From Alphaproteobacteria bacterium (lineage in GTDB: Bacteria > Pseudomonadota > Alphaproteobacteria > Rhodobacterales > Rhodobacteraceae): a stretch of 64,000 bases of DNA. Both the position numbers and the translations under genes were made by a program. The notes under the pieces were generated by a model. It was not told where the DNA came from. It made no database searches and saw only the letters and a list, made by a program, of their open reading frames with translations. Positions 29,047 through 39,351 of the stretch are shown one piece after another; the first letter of the stretch is position 1, and every line of letters begins with the position of its first letter. The stretch covers positions 37,836-101,835 of the forward strand of contig JAAAPD010000045.1 of assembly GCA_009908505.1 (NCBI GenBank), given 5' to 3'.

Positions 29047-32000
29047 ATGACCTCACCTGACAGCCTGCGGCGCCGGATCGACGATCACTACCTTGCTTCG
29101 CAAACCGACCTCGTGCCGGCACTGGTGGCGCGGGCCGACCTCGATCCGGCCGCCCGCGCGACGATCCGCGACAACGCCGCCGACCTGGTGCGGCGCATCC
29201 GGGGCACCTCGTCGCCGGGGCTTATGGAGGTTTTCCTGGCTGAATACGGGCTGTCCACCGAGGAAGGCATCGCGCTGATGTGCCTGGCCGAGGCGCTGCT
29301 GCGCGTGCCCGATGCCGAAACGATCGACGCGCTGATCGAGGACAAGATCGCGCCCAGCGACTGGGGCAAGCACCTCGGGCATTCGGCCTCGTCGCTGGTC
29401 AATGCCTCGACCTGGGGGTTGATGCTGACGGGCAAGGTGCTGGCCGACCAGAAACCGGGCCCAGCGGGCCATCTGCGCAACGCGATCAAGCGCCTTGGGG
29501 AACCGGTGATCCGCACCGCCGTCGGCCGTGCCATGCGCGAAATGGGCCGCCAGTTCGTTCTGGGCGAGGATATCCAGGCCGCCATGAAACGCGCCGCCGG
29601 GATGGAGAAGATCGGTTTCACCTATTCCTACGACATGTTGGGCGAAGCGGCGCGGACCGACGCCGATGCCCGGCAGTACCACCTGTCCTATTCCCGCGCG
29701 ATCAGCGCCATTGCCGGGGCCTGTAAATCAGGAGATGTGACGCGGAACCCCGGCATCTCGGTCAAGCTCTCGGCGCTGCATGCCCGCTACGAAGAGGCCC
29801 AGCGCGACCGGGTGATGGACGAGCTGGTGCCGCGTCTGCGGTCGCTCGCGCTGTTGGCGAAATCCGCAGGGCAGGGCTTCAACATCGATGCCGAAGAGGC
29901 CGACCGTTTGTCGCTGTCTCTGGACGTGATCGAGGCGGTGGCCTCTGACCCGGCACTCAGGGGCTGGGACGGGTTCGGCGTGGTCGTACAGGCCTATGGG
30001 CAACGCGCGGGCTTCGTGCTGGACTGGCTTGGCGACCTCGCCCGGCGCACCGGCCAGCGCTTCATGGTGCGGCTGGTCAAGGGCGCCTACTGGGATGCCG
30101 AGATCAAGCGCGCCCAGGTCATGGGGCTGGACGGTTTCCCGGTCTTCACCTCCAAGGCAGCGACCGATGTCAGCTATATCGCCAATGCCCGCAAGATGCT
30201 GGGCATGACCGACGTGATCTACCCGCAATTCGCAACCCACAACGCCCACACGGTGCACGCGGTGCTGCACATGGCCGACCAGATGGGCGTGGCCAAGGAC
30301 GCCTTCGAGTTCCAGCGCCTGCACGGCATGGGCGAGGAATTGCACAAGATCGTCATGGCCGATCACGGCACCCGCTGCCGCATCTACGCCCCCGTCGGCG
30401 CGCATGAGGACCTCTTGGCCTACCTTGTCCGCCGCCTTCTGGAAAACGGGGCGAATTCCAGTTTCGTCAACCAGATCGTGGACGAGGACGTGCCCGCCGA
30501 AGAGGTCGCCGCCGACCCGTTTGACGACCTGGAAAACCGCTATCCGCTGGCGACCGGTCCGACGCTATTCGCACCGGACAGGGCCAATTCCAAGGGCTGG
30601 GACCTGACCTATCGCCCGACGCTGGCCGAGATCGACACGGGTCGCGATCCGCATCGCGCGACCCGCTGGCAGGCCGCACCGCTGATGGCGCCCCCCGGCG
30701 ATGCCGCCCCGGAGGCCCAGCCCCGCCGCATCGTCAACCCCGCCGTTCCGGGTGACATCGTGGGCGAGGTCACCGACGCCACGCCGGGGGACGTGGACCA
30801 GGCGATGCAGGCGGCACAGCCCTGGGAGGCAAGCGCGGCATCGCGCGCCGAAACCCTGCGCAAGGTCGCCGCCGCCTATGAGGACAACGCCGAGGAACTC
30901 TTCGCGCTACTGCACCGCGAGGCGGGCAAGTCGCTTCTCGATGCGGTGGGCGAGGTGCGCGAGGCCGTGGATTTCCTGCACTACTACGCGATGCAGATCG
31001 AACGGGCCGAGTCCCCGGCCCCGCGCGGGCGCTGGGTCTGCATCAGCCCCTGGAACTTTCCGCTGGCCATTTTCACCGGCCAGATCGCGGCCGCGCTGGC
31101 GGCGGGCAATGCCGTGGTGGCGAAACCGGCCGAGCAGACCTGCCTTGTCGGCCATCGGGGGGCGCAGCTTATGCATGAGGCCGGTGTGCCGGCGACAGCC
31201 CTGCAATTGCTTCCTGGCGCGGGGGATGTGGGCGCGGCCCTGACCTCGGACAGCCGCCTGAACGGCGTGGCCTTCACCGGCTCGACCGAGACCGCCCGGA
31301 TCATCCGCCGGGCGATGGCGAAAAGCGCCGCCCCCGGCACGCCGCTGATCGCGGAAACCGGCGGGTTGAACGCGATGATCGTGGACAGCACCGCCCTGCC
31401 GGAACACGCGATCCGCGACATCCTGCAAAGTGCCTTCCAATCGGCGGGCCAGCGGTGTTCAGCACTGCGTTGCCTTTACGTTCAGAACGACGTGAAGGAC
31501 AAGGTGCTGACCATGCTCAAGGGCGCGATGGACGAACTGCGCCTCGGCGATCCGTGGCACCTGTCCACCGATGTCGGTCCGGTCATCGACCAGGAGGCGC
31601 GCCAGACCATCGTCGACCACATCGAAGAGGCCCGCGCCGAGGGGCGTGTGCTGCATGAACTGCCCTGCCCCGAGGCCGGCACCTTCGTCGCCCCGGCGGT
31701 GATCGAGATCGACGGGATCGAGGCGCTGGAGCGCGAGATTTTCGGGCCGATCCTGCATGTCGCCGGGTTCGACGCCGACGACCTGCCGCGGGTGCTGCAA
31801 CGGATCAACGGCACCGGCTACGGCCTGACCTTCGGGCTGCACACCCGCATCGACGACCGCGTGCAGGAAATCGTCGAGGCCATGCGCGTGGGCAACATCT
31901 ATGTCAATCGCAACCAGATCGGCGCTGTGGTCGGAAGCCAGCCCTTCGGCGGAGAGGGGCTGTCCGGCACCGGGCCCAAGGCGGGCGGGCCACATTACCT

Positions 32001-32505
32001 GCCCCGTTTCCTCATGCCGGCCGCGGGGGAATCCTCGGACGCATGGGCCAGTGCCGCCGACCTTGGCAAACTGCGCAAAGCGCTGGAAGGTTCGGCGGCA
32101 AGCGAACCGGGCATGGCTGTGGACCTGCCCGGCCCCACCGGGGAATCCAATCGCCTGTCCGAGGCGCCGCGGGGGCCGATCCTGTGCCTTGGCCCCGGTT
32201 CCGAGGCGGCAAAGGCCCAGGCCGAGGCGGTTCGGACGCTCGGCGGACAACCGGTGCAGGCGGACGGGTCCGTCCCGCCAGAGTCGCTACGCGATCTGCC
32301 CGCCGAGACGGTGATCTGGTGGGGTGACACGGAAACCGGCCACGCCTACGAGGCCGCCCTGGCCGACCGTGACGGCCCGATCGTGGCGCTTGTCACGACC
32401 CGGCCCGACGCCGCCCACGTGATGCTTGAACGCCATGTCTGCATCGACACCACGGCGGCCGGCGGCAACGCGGCGCTACTGGCCGCCGTTGCCCAGCAGG
32501 AATAG
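29047..32505 (+). CDS. putA: Bifunctional proline dehydrogenase / L-glutamate gamma-semialdehyde dehydrogenase
   Basis: 1152 aa; N-terminal PRODH (RFMVRLVKGAYWDAEIKRAQ), C-terminal ALDH (FQSAGQRCSALRCLYVQ). Confidence 0.97.
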   Translation: MTSPDSLRRRIDDHYLASQTDLVPALVARADLDPAARATIRDNAADLVRRIRGTSSPGLMEVFLAEYGLSTEEGIALMCLAEALLRVPDAETIDALIEDKIAPSDWGKHLGHSASSLVNASTWGLMLTGKVLADQKPGPAGHLRNAIKRLGEPVIRTAVGRAMREMGRQFVLGEDIQAAMKRAAGMEKIGFTYSYDMLGEAARTDADARQYHLSYSRAISAIAGACKSGDVTRNPGISVKLSALHARYEEAQRDRVMDELVPRLRSLALLAKSAGQGFNIDAEEADRLSLSLDVIEAVASDPALRGWDGFGVVVQAYGQRAGFVLDWLGDLARRTGQRFMVRLVKGAYWDAEIKRAQVMGLDGFPVFTSKAATDVSYIANARKMLGMTDVIYPQFATHNAHTVHAVLHMADQMGVAKDAFEFQRLHGMGEELHKIVMADHGTRCRIYAPVGAHEDLLAYLVRRLLENGANSSFVNQIVDEDVPAEEVAADPFDDLENRYPLATGPTLFAPDRANSKGWDLTYRPTLAEIDTGRDPHRATRWQAAPLMAPPGDAAPEAQPRRIVNPAVPGDIVGEVTDATPGDVDQAMQAAQPWEASAASRAETLRKVAAAYEDNAEELFALLHREAGKSLLDAVGEVREAVDFLHYYAMQIERAESPAPRGRWVCISPWNFPLAIFTGQIAAALAAGNAVVAKPAEQTCLVGHRGAQLMHEAGVPATALQLLPGAGDVGAALTSDSRLNGVAFTGSTETARIIRRAMAKSAAPGTPLIAETGGLNAMIVDSTALPEHAIRDILQSAFQSAGQRCSALRCLYVQNDVKDKVLTMLKGAMDELRLGDPWHLSTDVGPVIDQEARQTIVDHIEEARAEGRVLHELPCPEAGTFVAPAVIEIDGIEALEREIFGPILHVAGFDADDLPRVLQRINGTGYGLTFGLHTRIDDRVQEIVEAMRVGNIYVNRNQIGAVVGSQPFGGEGLSGTGPKAGGPHYLPRFLMPAAGESSDAWASAADLGKLRKALEGSAASEPGMAVDLPGPTGESNRLSEAPRGPILCLGPGSEAAKAQAEAVRTLGGQPVQADGSVPPESLRDLPAETVIWWGDTETGHAYEAALADRDGPIVALVTTRPDAAHVMLERHVCIDTTAAGGNAALLAAVAQQE

Positions 32506-32826
32506 CACCTCTTCCGGCGGGCGTCCGATCCGGGCGCCGGCCGGGGAAATGGCGATGGGCCGCTCGATCAGGATCGGGTTGGAGGCCATCGCCTCGACCA
32601 GCGCCGCGTCATCGGCGTCGGCAAGGCCCAGTTCCCTGAACAGTTTCTCGCCGCGGCGCACCATGCCCAGCGCGGGTACACCCAGCAGGCGACCGACCTC
32701 TTCGATTTAGGTCAGGCTTGGCGGGTCCTTGAGATAAAGCCGCGGGGTCGGCTCTACCCCGTTCTCGCGCAGCAGCGCCAAGGCCTGCCGCGATTTCGAA
32801 CAGCGCGGATTGTGCCAGAGGATCAC
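32476..32826 (-). pseudogene. Arsenate reductase (glutaredoxin-type ArsC/YfgD-like) interrupted by one in-frame TAA
   Basis: [39 protein letters not shown]-stop-IEEVGRLLGVPALGMVRRGEKLFRELGLADADDAALVEAMASNPILIERPIAISPAGARIGRPPEEVLFLL; both halves in one frame, stop at 32707-32709. Confidence 0.85.
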
Positions 32827-33866
32827 AGCCACTCTCCTTTTCCGGTTCCCACGGCTTCGGCCACGTTGGCAAAGCCATCGCGCGCCAGAAGCGCATCCAG
32901 GCTGCTGGCGATCTCGCCCGCCAGCGAGATGCCGCCATAAACCAACGCGGTATAGAGTTGCACGGCGCTGGCCCCGGCGCGGATCTTGGCATAGGCCTGT
33001 TCGGCCGACCCGACGCCGCCGACCCCGATCAACGGCACGTCCGTCAGGGTCGCAAGCCGGGCCAGAATCCGCGTGGATTTTTCGAAAAGCGGCTGGCCCG
33101 ACAGCCCGCCCGCCTCGTCGCGATGGGCCGCTTTCAACCCGTCGCGCGACAACGTGGTGTTGCTGGCGATGAGTGCCGACACGCCGGATGCGTCCGCCAC
33201 CTCGGCCACGTCGTCCAGTTCGGCCTCGGTCAGGTCCGGCGCGATCTTGAGGAAGACCGGCAGGCCGGTTTCGTTGGCCTCCATCACCCCGGCCAGAAGG
33301 GCCGCCAAGGCCGCCTTGCCCTGCAGATCGCGCAGTTTTTCTGTATTGGGGCTGGAGACATTGACCGTGGCAAAGTCGATATGCGGGCCGCAATGGCGCA
33401 GCACCGTGGCGAAATCCGCCGCCCGGTCGGCGCTGTCCTTGTTGGCGCCCAGGTTGAGGCCCACGACGGCCCCCGCCGGACGGCGCGACAGGCGCTCGGA
33501 GATCGCCGCCATCCCGTCATTGTTGAACCCGAAGCGGTTGATCGCGGCCCTATCCTCGGTCAGTCGGAACAGGCGCGGCCGGGGATTACCAGGTTGCGGG
33601 CGCGGCGTTGCCGCCCCGACCTCGACGAAGCCGAACCCGGTTTTCGCCAGGGCGTCCAGCGCCACCGCATTCTTGTCGAACCCGGCTGCCAGCCCGACAG
33701 GGTTGGGCAAGTCCAGACCGGCCAGCGTGGTCCGCAGCCGCGATGATGTGACCGGCCCAGACCTGGGGCCCAGCCCCATGTTCAGCGCCTTCAAGGCGAG
33801 CCCGTGCCCGGTTTCCGGGTTGACCGCGCGGATCGCGCGCAGGCCGATCTGTTCCAGCACGCTCAT
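32823..33866 (-). CDS. pyrD: Quinone-dependent dihydroorotate dehydrogenase
   Basis: 347 aa; [34 protein letters not shown]. Confidence 0.96.
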   Translation of the reverse strand: MSVLEQIGLRAIRAVNPETGHGLALKALNMGLGPRSGPVTSSRLRTTLAGLDLPNPVGLAAGFDKNAVALDALAKTGFGFVEVGAATPRPQPGNPRPRLFRLTEDRAAINRFGFNNDGMAAISERLSRRPAGAVVGLNLGANKDSADRAADFATVLRHCGPHIDFATVNVSSPNTEKLRDLQGKAALAALLAGVMEANETGLPVFLKIAPDLTEAELDDVAEVADASGVSALIASNTTLSRDGLKAAHRDEAGGLSGQPLFEKSTRILARLATLTDVPLIGVGGVGSAEQAYAKIRAGASAVQLYTALVYGGISLAGEIASSLDALLARDGFANVAEAVGTGKGEWL

Positions 33867-34198
33867 GACAGGGGCACCCGGGGCACGCCATCCTCAACCG
33901 GAATGGGCCTGGCCCACAGGACGTCGGTGCGCAGCAGCGGCCGGTTGTAGATATGCGGAAACTGCGCCCCGCCGCGGGATACCTCCCAGCGCAGGTCGTC
34001 GCCGTAGGTGTCGGCTGCCAACGCGGCCAGCATCAGCCCGGCTTGCCCGGCGAAATGTCTTTCGGCCGTCTGCTGCACCTGCTCGGCGGTCGAGGCATGG
34101 ATATAGCCATCGGCAAGGTCAATTGGGGCGCCGTCGAATCGGCCCGTCCCGTCAAGTTCCGCCCATTGGTCGGCGGTCAGTATCTTGTAGATCTGCAT
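33863..34198 (-). CDS. DUF952 family protein
   Basis: [52 protein letters not shown]; stop overlaps the pyrD start. Confidence 0.88.
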   Translation of the reverse strand: MQIYKILTADQWAELDGTGRFDGAPIDLADGYIHASTAEQVQQTAERHFAGQAGLMLAALAADTYGDDLRWEVSRGGAQFPHIYNRPLLRTDVLWARPIPVEDGVPRVPLS

Positions 34199-34355
34199 GG
34201 CAGCCGGTTTGGCCGCTGGCCGCCGCGAGGTCAAGCGCGCAGCCTGTCACGCAACCGTCACGCACCCCCGTTACGCCGACCCCGGTGACGAGGGCTTTGA
34301 CTCTCGCCCGGCTTGCGACCAAGCTGATCTCATTCCAACACCAAGGGGGTTCGAA

Positions 34356-35924
34356 ATGTCCATCCGCCTGCTTTCCACCACCGCAGCACTGGCCCTGACC
34401 GGGTCCATGGCCGCGGCCGATTATACGCTGACGATCCTGCATACCAACGACATGCACAGCCGCATCGAATCGATCAGCCGTTTCGATTCGACCTGCGGGG
34501 CCGAGGACGAGGCCGCCGGCGAATGTTTTGGCGGCATTGCCCGCGTCGCCACCATGGTCGACCAGAAGCGCGAAGAACTGGCCGATCAGAACGTCGTTCT
34601 GCTGGATGCGGGCGATCCGTTCCAGGGCTCGCTCTTCTACACCACCTACAAGGGCGCGGCCGAAGCCGAGTTCATGGAGGATATCGGCTATGACGTGATG
34701 GCCGTGGGCAACCACGAATTCGACGATGGCCCGCCAAAGCTGGCCGAGTTCATCGACGCGGTCAGCTTCCCGGTGATCTCGGGCAATCTCGACCTGTCGT
34801 CGTCCGAGCTGCTCAAGGACCGGGTGGAAAACCACGTCGTCCTCGAAGTGGGCGGCCAGCGCATCGGCGTGATCTCGGCCCTTGCGACCGATACCGATGA
34901 AACCTCCAGCCCCGGGCCGAACGTCACCTTCCAGGACGAGATCGACAGCCTGGCCGCCGATGCCCAGGCCCTGACCGACGAGGGCGTGGACATCATCATC
35001 GCGCTGAACCACGTGGGCCTTCCGGTGGATCGCCGCATCGCCGAGGCGGTGCCGCAGATCGACGTGATCATCGGCGGCCACAGCCACACGCTGATGAGCA
35101 ATGACGACGCCGACACCCCGGCCTACCCGGAAATGGTGAACGACACGCCGATCGCGCAGGCCTATGCCTATACCAAGTACCTGGGCGAACTGACCGTGAC
35201 CTTCGACGATGACGGCAACGTCACCGGCGCTTCGGGCGACCCGATCCTGCTGGATGCCTCGGTCACGCCGGATGCCGACATGACCGCGCGCATCGCCGAG
35301 ATGGGCGCGCCCATCGAAGAGATGAAGACCCGGGTGGTCGCCGATAGTGCCGAGCCCATCGAGGGCTCGCGCGAGGTCTGCCGGGCGATGGAATGCCCGA
35401 TGGGCAACCTGGTGGCCGACGCCATGCTGGACCGCGTCGCCGACCAGGGCATTCAGATCGCCATCCAGAACGGCGGCGGCCTGCGCGCCAGCATCGACGC
35501 GGGCGAGGTCACGATGGGCGAGGTGCTGACCGTCCTGCCCTTCCAGAACACCCTGTCCACGTTCGAGGTCACCGGCCAGACCATCGTCGCGGCACTGGAA
35601 AACGGTGTCAGCCAGGTTGCAGACGGCGCGGGCCGCTTCCCGCAGGTCGCCGGCATGTCATTCACCGTTGACCTGTCCGCCGAGCCCGGAAGCCGGATCT
35701 CGGACGTGATGGTCGGCGGCGAGCCGATCGACATGGACGCGACCTATGGCGTGGTCTCGAACAACTATGTCCGCAATGGCGGCGATGGCTATTCCATGTT
35801 CGTGGGGGCCCAGAACGCCTATGATTTCGGCCCCGACCTGGCCGATGTCACCGCCGAGTTCCTGGCCCAGAACAGCCCCTATGCGCCCTATACCGACGGC
35901 CGCATCACCACGACGGGCAACTAG
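34356..35924 (+). CDS. Bifunctional metallophosphatase/5'-nucleotidase (UshA-like), exported
   Basis: Signal peptide MSIRLLSTTAALALTGSMAAA; YTLTILHTNDMHSRIES; GNHEFDDG; C-terminal 5'-nucleotidase domain. Confidence 0.94.
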   Translation: MSIRLLSTTAALALTGSMAAADYTLTILHTNDMHSRIESISRFDSTCGAEDEAAGECFGGIARVATMVDQKREELADQNVVLLDAGDPFQGSLFYTTYKGAAEAEFMEDIGYDVMAVGNHEFDDGPPKLAEFIDAVSFPVISGNLDLSSSELLKDRVENHVVLEVGGQRIGVISALATDTDETSSPGPNVTFQDEIDSLAADAQALTDEGVDIIIALNHVGLPVDRRIAEAVPQIDVIIGGHSHTLMSNDDADTPAYPEMVNDTPIAQAYAYTKYLGELTVTFDDDGNVTGASGDPILLDASVTPDADMTARIAEMGAPIEEMKTRVVADSAEPIEGSREVCRAMECPMGNLVADAMLDRVADQGIQIAIQNGGGLRASIDAGEVTMGEVLTVLPFQNTLSTFEVTGQTIVAALENGVSQVADGAGRFPQVAGMSFTVDLSAEPGSRISDVMVGGEPIDMDATYGVVSNNYVRNGGDGYSMFVGAQNAYDFGPDLADVTAEFLAQNSPYAPYTDGRITTTGN

Positions 35925-35947
35925 GGCCGGTCCCTATCCCGAAAATC

Positions 35948-35980
35948 GGCCCCCGTTGCATCGGTGACGGGGGCCTTTTT
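35948..35980 (+). terminator. Rho-independent terminator of the 5'-nucleotidase gene
   Basis: GGCCCCCGT-TGCATCGGTG-ACGGGGGCC followed by TTTTT. Confidence 0.92.
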
Positions 35981-37293
35981 CATGCTGCTGCCGAAGCCTC
36001 TAGCGCGCGATAGCGCAGGCCCAGCGTGACGGCGCGGGCGACGAAGCTGATCAGCATCGCGGCCCACAGCCCGTGATTGCCGAAGATCGGCATCAGCAAA
36101 GCCGCCGCAACCGCATAGATCAGGGCAGACACCGCCATCATGTTGCGCATGTCGCGGGTGCGTGTCGCGCCAATGAAGATGCCGTCCAGCATGAAGGGCG
36201 CGACCCCCAGCACCGGCGCCAGCACCATGTAGGACAGGTAGATGCGCGCCGTGTCGCGCACCGGCTCGGCCGTGGTCATCACGTCGATAATCGCGCCGCC
36301 CAAGCTGGCGAAGACAAGGGCCAGAACCGCGCCCGACAGGAAGGCCCAGACCGAACACAGCACCGCCGCCCGACGCAGGGCCGCCCGGCGGCGCGCGCCC
36401 ATGGCCTGGCCCACCAGCGTTTCGGCGGCGAAGGCGAAACCGTCCAGCGCGAAGGCGGTGATCGACATGAATTGCAGCAGGATCTGGTTCGCCGCCAGCG
36501 GCACATCCCCGAACCGGGCCCCCAGCAACAGGAAGGACACGAAGATCGCCTGAAGCAGAAGCGACCGGATCAGGATATCGGTGTTCACCTGCGCGAAGTG
36601 GCGCAGGCGGGCCGGGTCCAGCACCCTTGTCCAGTCGCGCCAGGCGGGGCTGGCAAAGGCGCCCCGGCAGAACCACAGGCCCAGGGCCAGGCCCGACCAT
36701 TCCGCTATGAAGGTGGCGATAGCCACCCCCTGCACGCCCCAGCCCAGCTGCAGCACGAACAAAAGGTCCAGCCCGATATTCAGCCCGTTCATCACCACCT
36801 GCAGAACCAGCACCGCGCGGGTGCGTTCGGCCGCGATCAGCCAGCCGGTGATGGCGTAGATCGCGATCAGCGCCGGGGCGGACCAGACCCGGATCGCCAT
36901 GTAGTCGCGGGCCAGCCCCTCGACCTCGGCGCTTGCCGGGGACAGCCGAAAACCGAGTGCAAAGAGCGGCCATTGCAGCGCGATGATGGCCAGACCGCCA
37001 AGCGCGGCGATCGCCAGACCGCGGGTCAGGATCGCCGCGCCCTCGGCCCGGTCACCACGGCCCAGCGCCTGGGCGGCGAATCCCGTCGTGCCCATGCGCA
37101 GGAAACCGAATATCCAGTAGAGTGCCGTCAGGATCGTCGCGCCGATGCCGACGGCACCGATCGGGGCCGCCGCACCCATCTGGCCGACCACCCCGGTATC
37201 GACCGCACCAAGGATCGGCACGGTGGCATTCGACAGAACGATGGGCACCGCGATATGGAGCACCCGCCGATGCGTCAGGGGCGTTTCAGCCAT
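35980..37293 (-). CDS. MATE family efflux transporter
   Basis: 437 aa, 12 TM; LTHRRVLHIAVPIVLSNATVPILGAVDTGVVGQMG. Confidence 0.93.
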   Translation of the reverse strand: MAETPLTHRRVLHIAVPIVLSNATVPILGAVDTGVVGQMGAAAPIGAVGIGATILTALYWIFGFLRMGTTGFAAQALGRGDRAEGAAILTRGLAIAALGGLAIIALQWPLFALGFRLSPASAEVEGLARDYMAIRVWSAPALIAIYAITGWLIAAERTRAVLVLQVVMNGLNIGLDLLFVLQLGWGVQGVAIATFIAEWSGLALGLWFCRGAFASPAWRDWTRVLDPARLRHFAQVNTDILIRSLLLQAIFVSFLLLGARFGDVPLAANQILLQFMSITAFALDGFAFAAETLVGQAMGARRRAALRRAAVLCSVWAFLSGAVLALVFASLGGAIIDVMTTAEPVRDTARIYLSYMVLAPVLGVAPFMLDGIFIGATRTRDMRNMMAVSALIYAVAAALLMPIFGNHGLWAAMLISFVARAVTLGLRYRALEASAAA

Positions 37294-37783
37294 CGCGTGC
37301 GGGCATCAGGAAATGCCCGGTGGCCTGGGCGAACATCCGGTCGCGATTGTCCTGCCAGGCCTCGACCTGGACGCTGGCATAGCGCCGGCCCGACCGCACG
37401 ACGCGGGCGCGTGCATAGGCATCGCGGGGCAAGCCCGAGCGCAGGTAATCCACCGTCAGGTCGATGGTCTTTGGCAGGCGCGGGCGGCGATCCTCAAGCT
37501 GGATATCGGCGCCGTTCCGCTCGATCTCGTCCCAGCGGCTGGACCAGGACAGCTCGATGATCGCGGTGGTTTCCAGGAAAGCCGCCGTGACACCGCCATG
37601 AAGCGCCGGCAGCATCGGGTTGCCGATCAGGTCGTCGCGATAGGGCAGAACGGCGGTCAACTCGTCCCCGCGCCGGTCGAACCGGATGCCGAGGAAACCA
37701 ATATAGGGCACCGCCTCGACAAGCGATTGCAGCGCTGTGTCACGGCGTTGCTTGACCACTTGAACGGGTTCGGGACGTTTCAT
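37286..37783 (-). CDS. PaaI family thioesterase
   Basis: 165 aa hotdog fold; [25 protein letters not shown]. Confidence 0.88.
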   Translation of the reverse strand: MKRPEPVQVVKQRRDTALQSLVEAVPYIGFLGIRFDRRGDELTAVLPYRDDLIGNPMLPALHGGVTAAFLETTAIIELSWSSRWDEIERNGADIQLEDRRPRLPKTIDLTVDYLRSGLPRDAYARARVVRSGRRYASVQVEAWQDNRDRMFAQATGHFLMPARDG

Positions 37784-38211
37784 GATGCGGCCCTTTCGAT
37801 GGCGAAAGCCCCGGCGGCACTGGCCACGGGGCGATCGGCGTCCTCATCCAGCGCCACGGCCCGCACGAAGGCGACCGACCGGGTCACGTGATAGCATTCG
37901 GCCCGCGCGGTGATCGACTGGCCAGGTGTGGCCGGGCGCATGTAGTCGATCCGAAGGTCCAGCGTGGCCGTCGAGATCGGCGCGACCGGGTGTATCATCA
38001 CCGCCGCCCCACAACAGGTGTCCAGAAGCGCCGAAACCGCACCGCCATGGATCACGCCGGTATCCGGGTCGCCGATCAGGCGTTCGTCATAGGGCATGTC
38101 CAGGACCGCCCTGCCCGCGCCGATCTCGCCCAGATTCATGCCCATGGCCCTGGCATGGGGGATCGCCTCGATGAATTGCCGCGCCAGTTTCGCGCGCCGG
38201 TCTGCGTCCAT
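37780..38211 (-). CDS. PaaI family thioesterase
   Basis: [27 protein letters not shown]...[24 protein letters not shown]; start set at 38211. Confidence 0.88.
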   Translation of the reverse strand: MDADRRAKLARQFIEAIPHARAMGMNLGEIGAGRAVLDMPYDERLIGDPDTGVIHGGAVSALLDTCCGAAVMIHPVAPISTATLDLRIDYMRPATPGQSITARAECYHVTRSVAFVRAVALDEDADRPVASAAGAFAIERAAS

Positions 38212-38326
38212 GGGGTATCCTTTCCTTGGCCGGCAAGGTCGCCTCTTACGCGGACAAGGGCAAGCCCCCAGCCCGCCGTTGCCCCCGACCCGGGGGCGTT
38301 CTAGGGTAAAGCCGACGGAGGATTGC

Positions 38327-38695
38327 ATGACCGATACACGGCTGAGCTTCAAGGCCATGTGCGAACGCTTCGACGTGACGCCCCGGACCTTGCGTTACTA
38401 CGAGTATATCGAGTTGCTGGCGCCCGAGCGCGAAGGCCGGTCCCGGTTCTACGGCCCGCGCGAGGTCGCGCGCATGACGTTGATCCTGCGCGGGCGGCGC
38501 TGGGGCTTCAGCCTCGAGGAGATCCGCCAATGGTTGCTGATCTACGAACACGAAGGCACCAAGGCGCAGATGCAGGCCTTCGTCGAACTGGCGGATCGGC
38601 AGCTCTTGGACCTGGCCCAGCAACGCGACCAGCTCGACGAGATGATGACCGAGCTCAAGGCGCTGCGCGACGAGACTGCCGGGTCGCTGGATTAG
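38327..38695 (+). CDS. MerR family transcriptional regulator
   Basis: [65 protein letters not shown]. Confidence 0.92.
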   Translation: MTDTRLSFKAMCERFDVTPRTLRYYEYIELLAPEREGRSRFYGPREVARMTLILRGRRWGFSLEEIRQWLLIYEHEGTKAQMQAFVELADRQLLDLAQQRDQLDEMMTELKALRDETAGSLD

Positions 38696-38832
38696 ATCGC
38701 GCCAAGGGCGTTCGCGACTCGCGAATTTCCCGCCTAGGGGGAATTTTCGCCCTATCCTCCCCGTCAGGAAATTGCGCCTGACCCTGCGTCACCTTTGCTG
38801 ACCTTTCGTCAATTTTCTTTTGACGCGGCGTT

Positions 38833-38848
38833 ACGTTTACGTTCACGT
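38833..38848. promoter_or_regulatory. Candidate MerR-family operator (three ACGT cores at 6-bp spacing)
   Basis: ACGTTTACGTTCACGT upstream of the second MerR gene. Confidence 0.45.
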
Positions 38849-38924
38849 CATCTTTCCTTGTAGGAATGTGCCTGACTCCTCACATCGCGCCCAAGATGAC
38901 GCGAAAGACGAGGACACCAGGACT

Positions 38925-39323
38925 ATGACGGACCGGAAGATGACCATCCGCGAGATGTGCGAGGCCTTCGATGTGACCCCGAGGACGCTTCGGTTCTACG
39001 AGGCTAAGGAGCTGCTGTTCCCGATCCGCGAGGGCCAGAAGCGCCTTTTCACCAAGCGTGACCGGGCGCGGCTCAAGCTGATCCTGCGCGGCAAGCGCTT
39101 CGGCTTCAGCCTCGAGGAGATTCGGCAATTGCTGGACCTCTATTACATGGATGACAGCCAAGAAACGCAGCTGCGCAAGACCTACACGCTGGCCGAGAAG
39201 CACCTCGCCGAGATGGAAGCCCAGCGCGACGAGCTGAACGAGGCGATCGCCGAGTTGAAAGAGCAAATGGCCTGGGGTGCGAAGCGCCTGGAACAGTTGG
39301 CGCCTGACCGCGCCGCAGGCTGA
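38925..39323 (+). CDS. MerR family transcriptional regulator
   Basis: [70 protein letters not shown]. Confidence 0.92.
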   Translation: MTDRKMTIREMCEAFDVTPRTLRFYEAKELLFPIREGQKRLFTKRDRARLKLILRGKRFGFSLEEIRQLLDLYYMDDSQETQLRKTYTLAEKHLAEMEAQRDELNEAIAELKEQMAWGAKRLEQLAPDRAAG

Positions 39324-39351
39324 CACGACGACCAAGGGAGAGAAACCAGAC

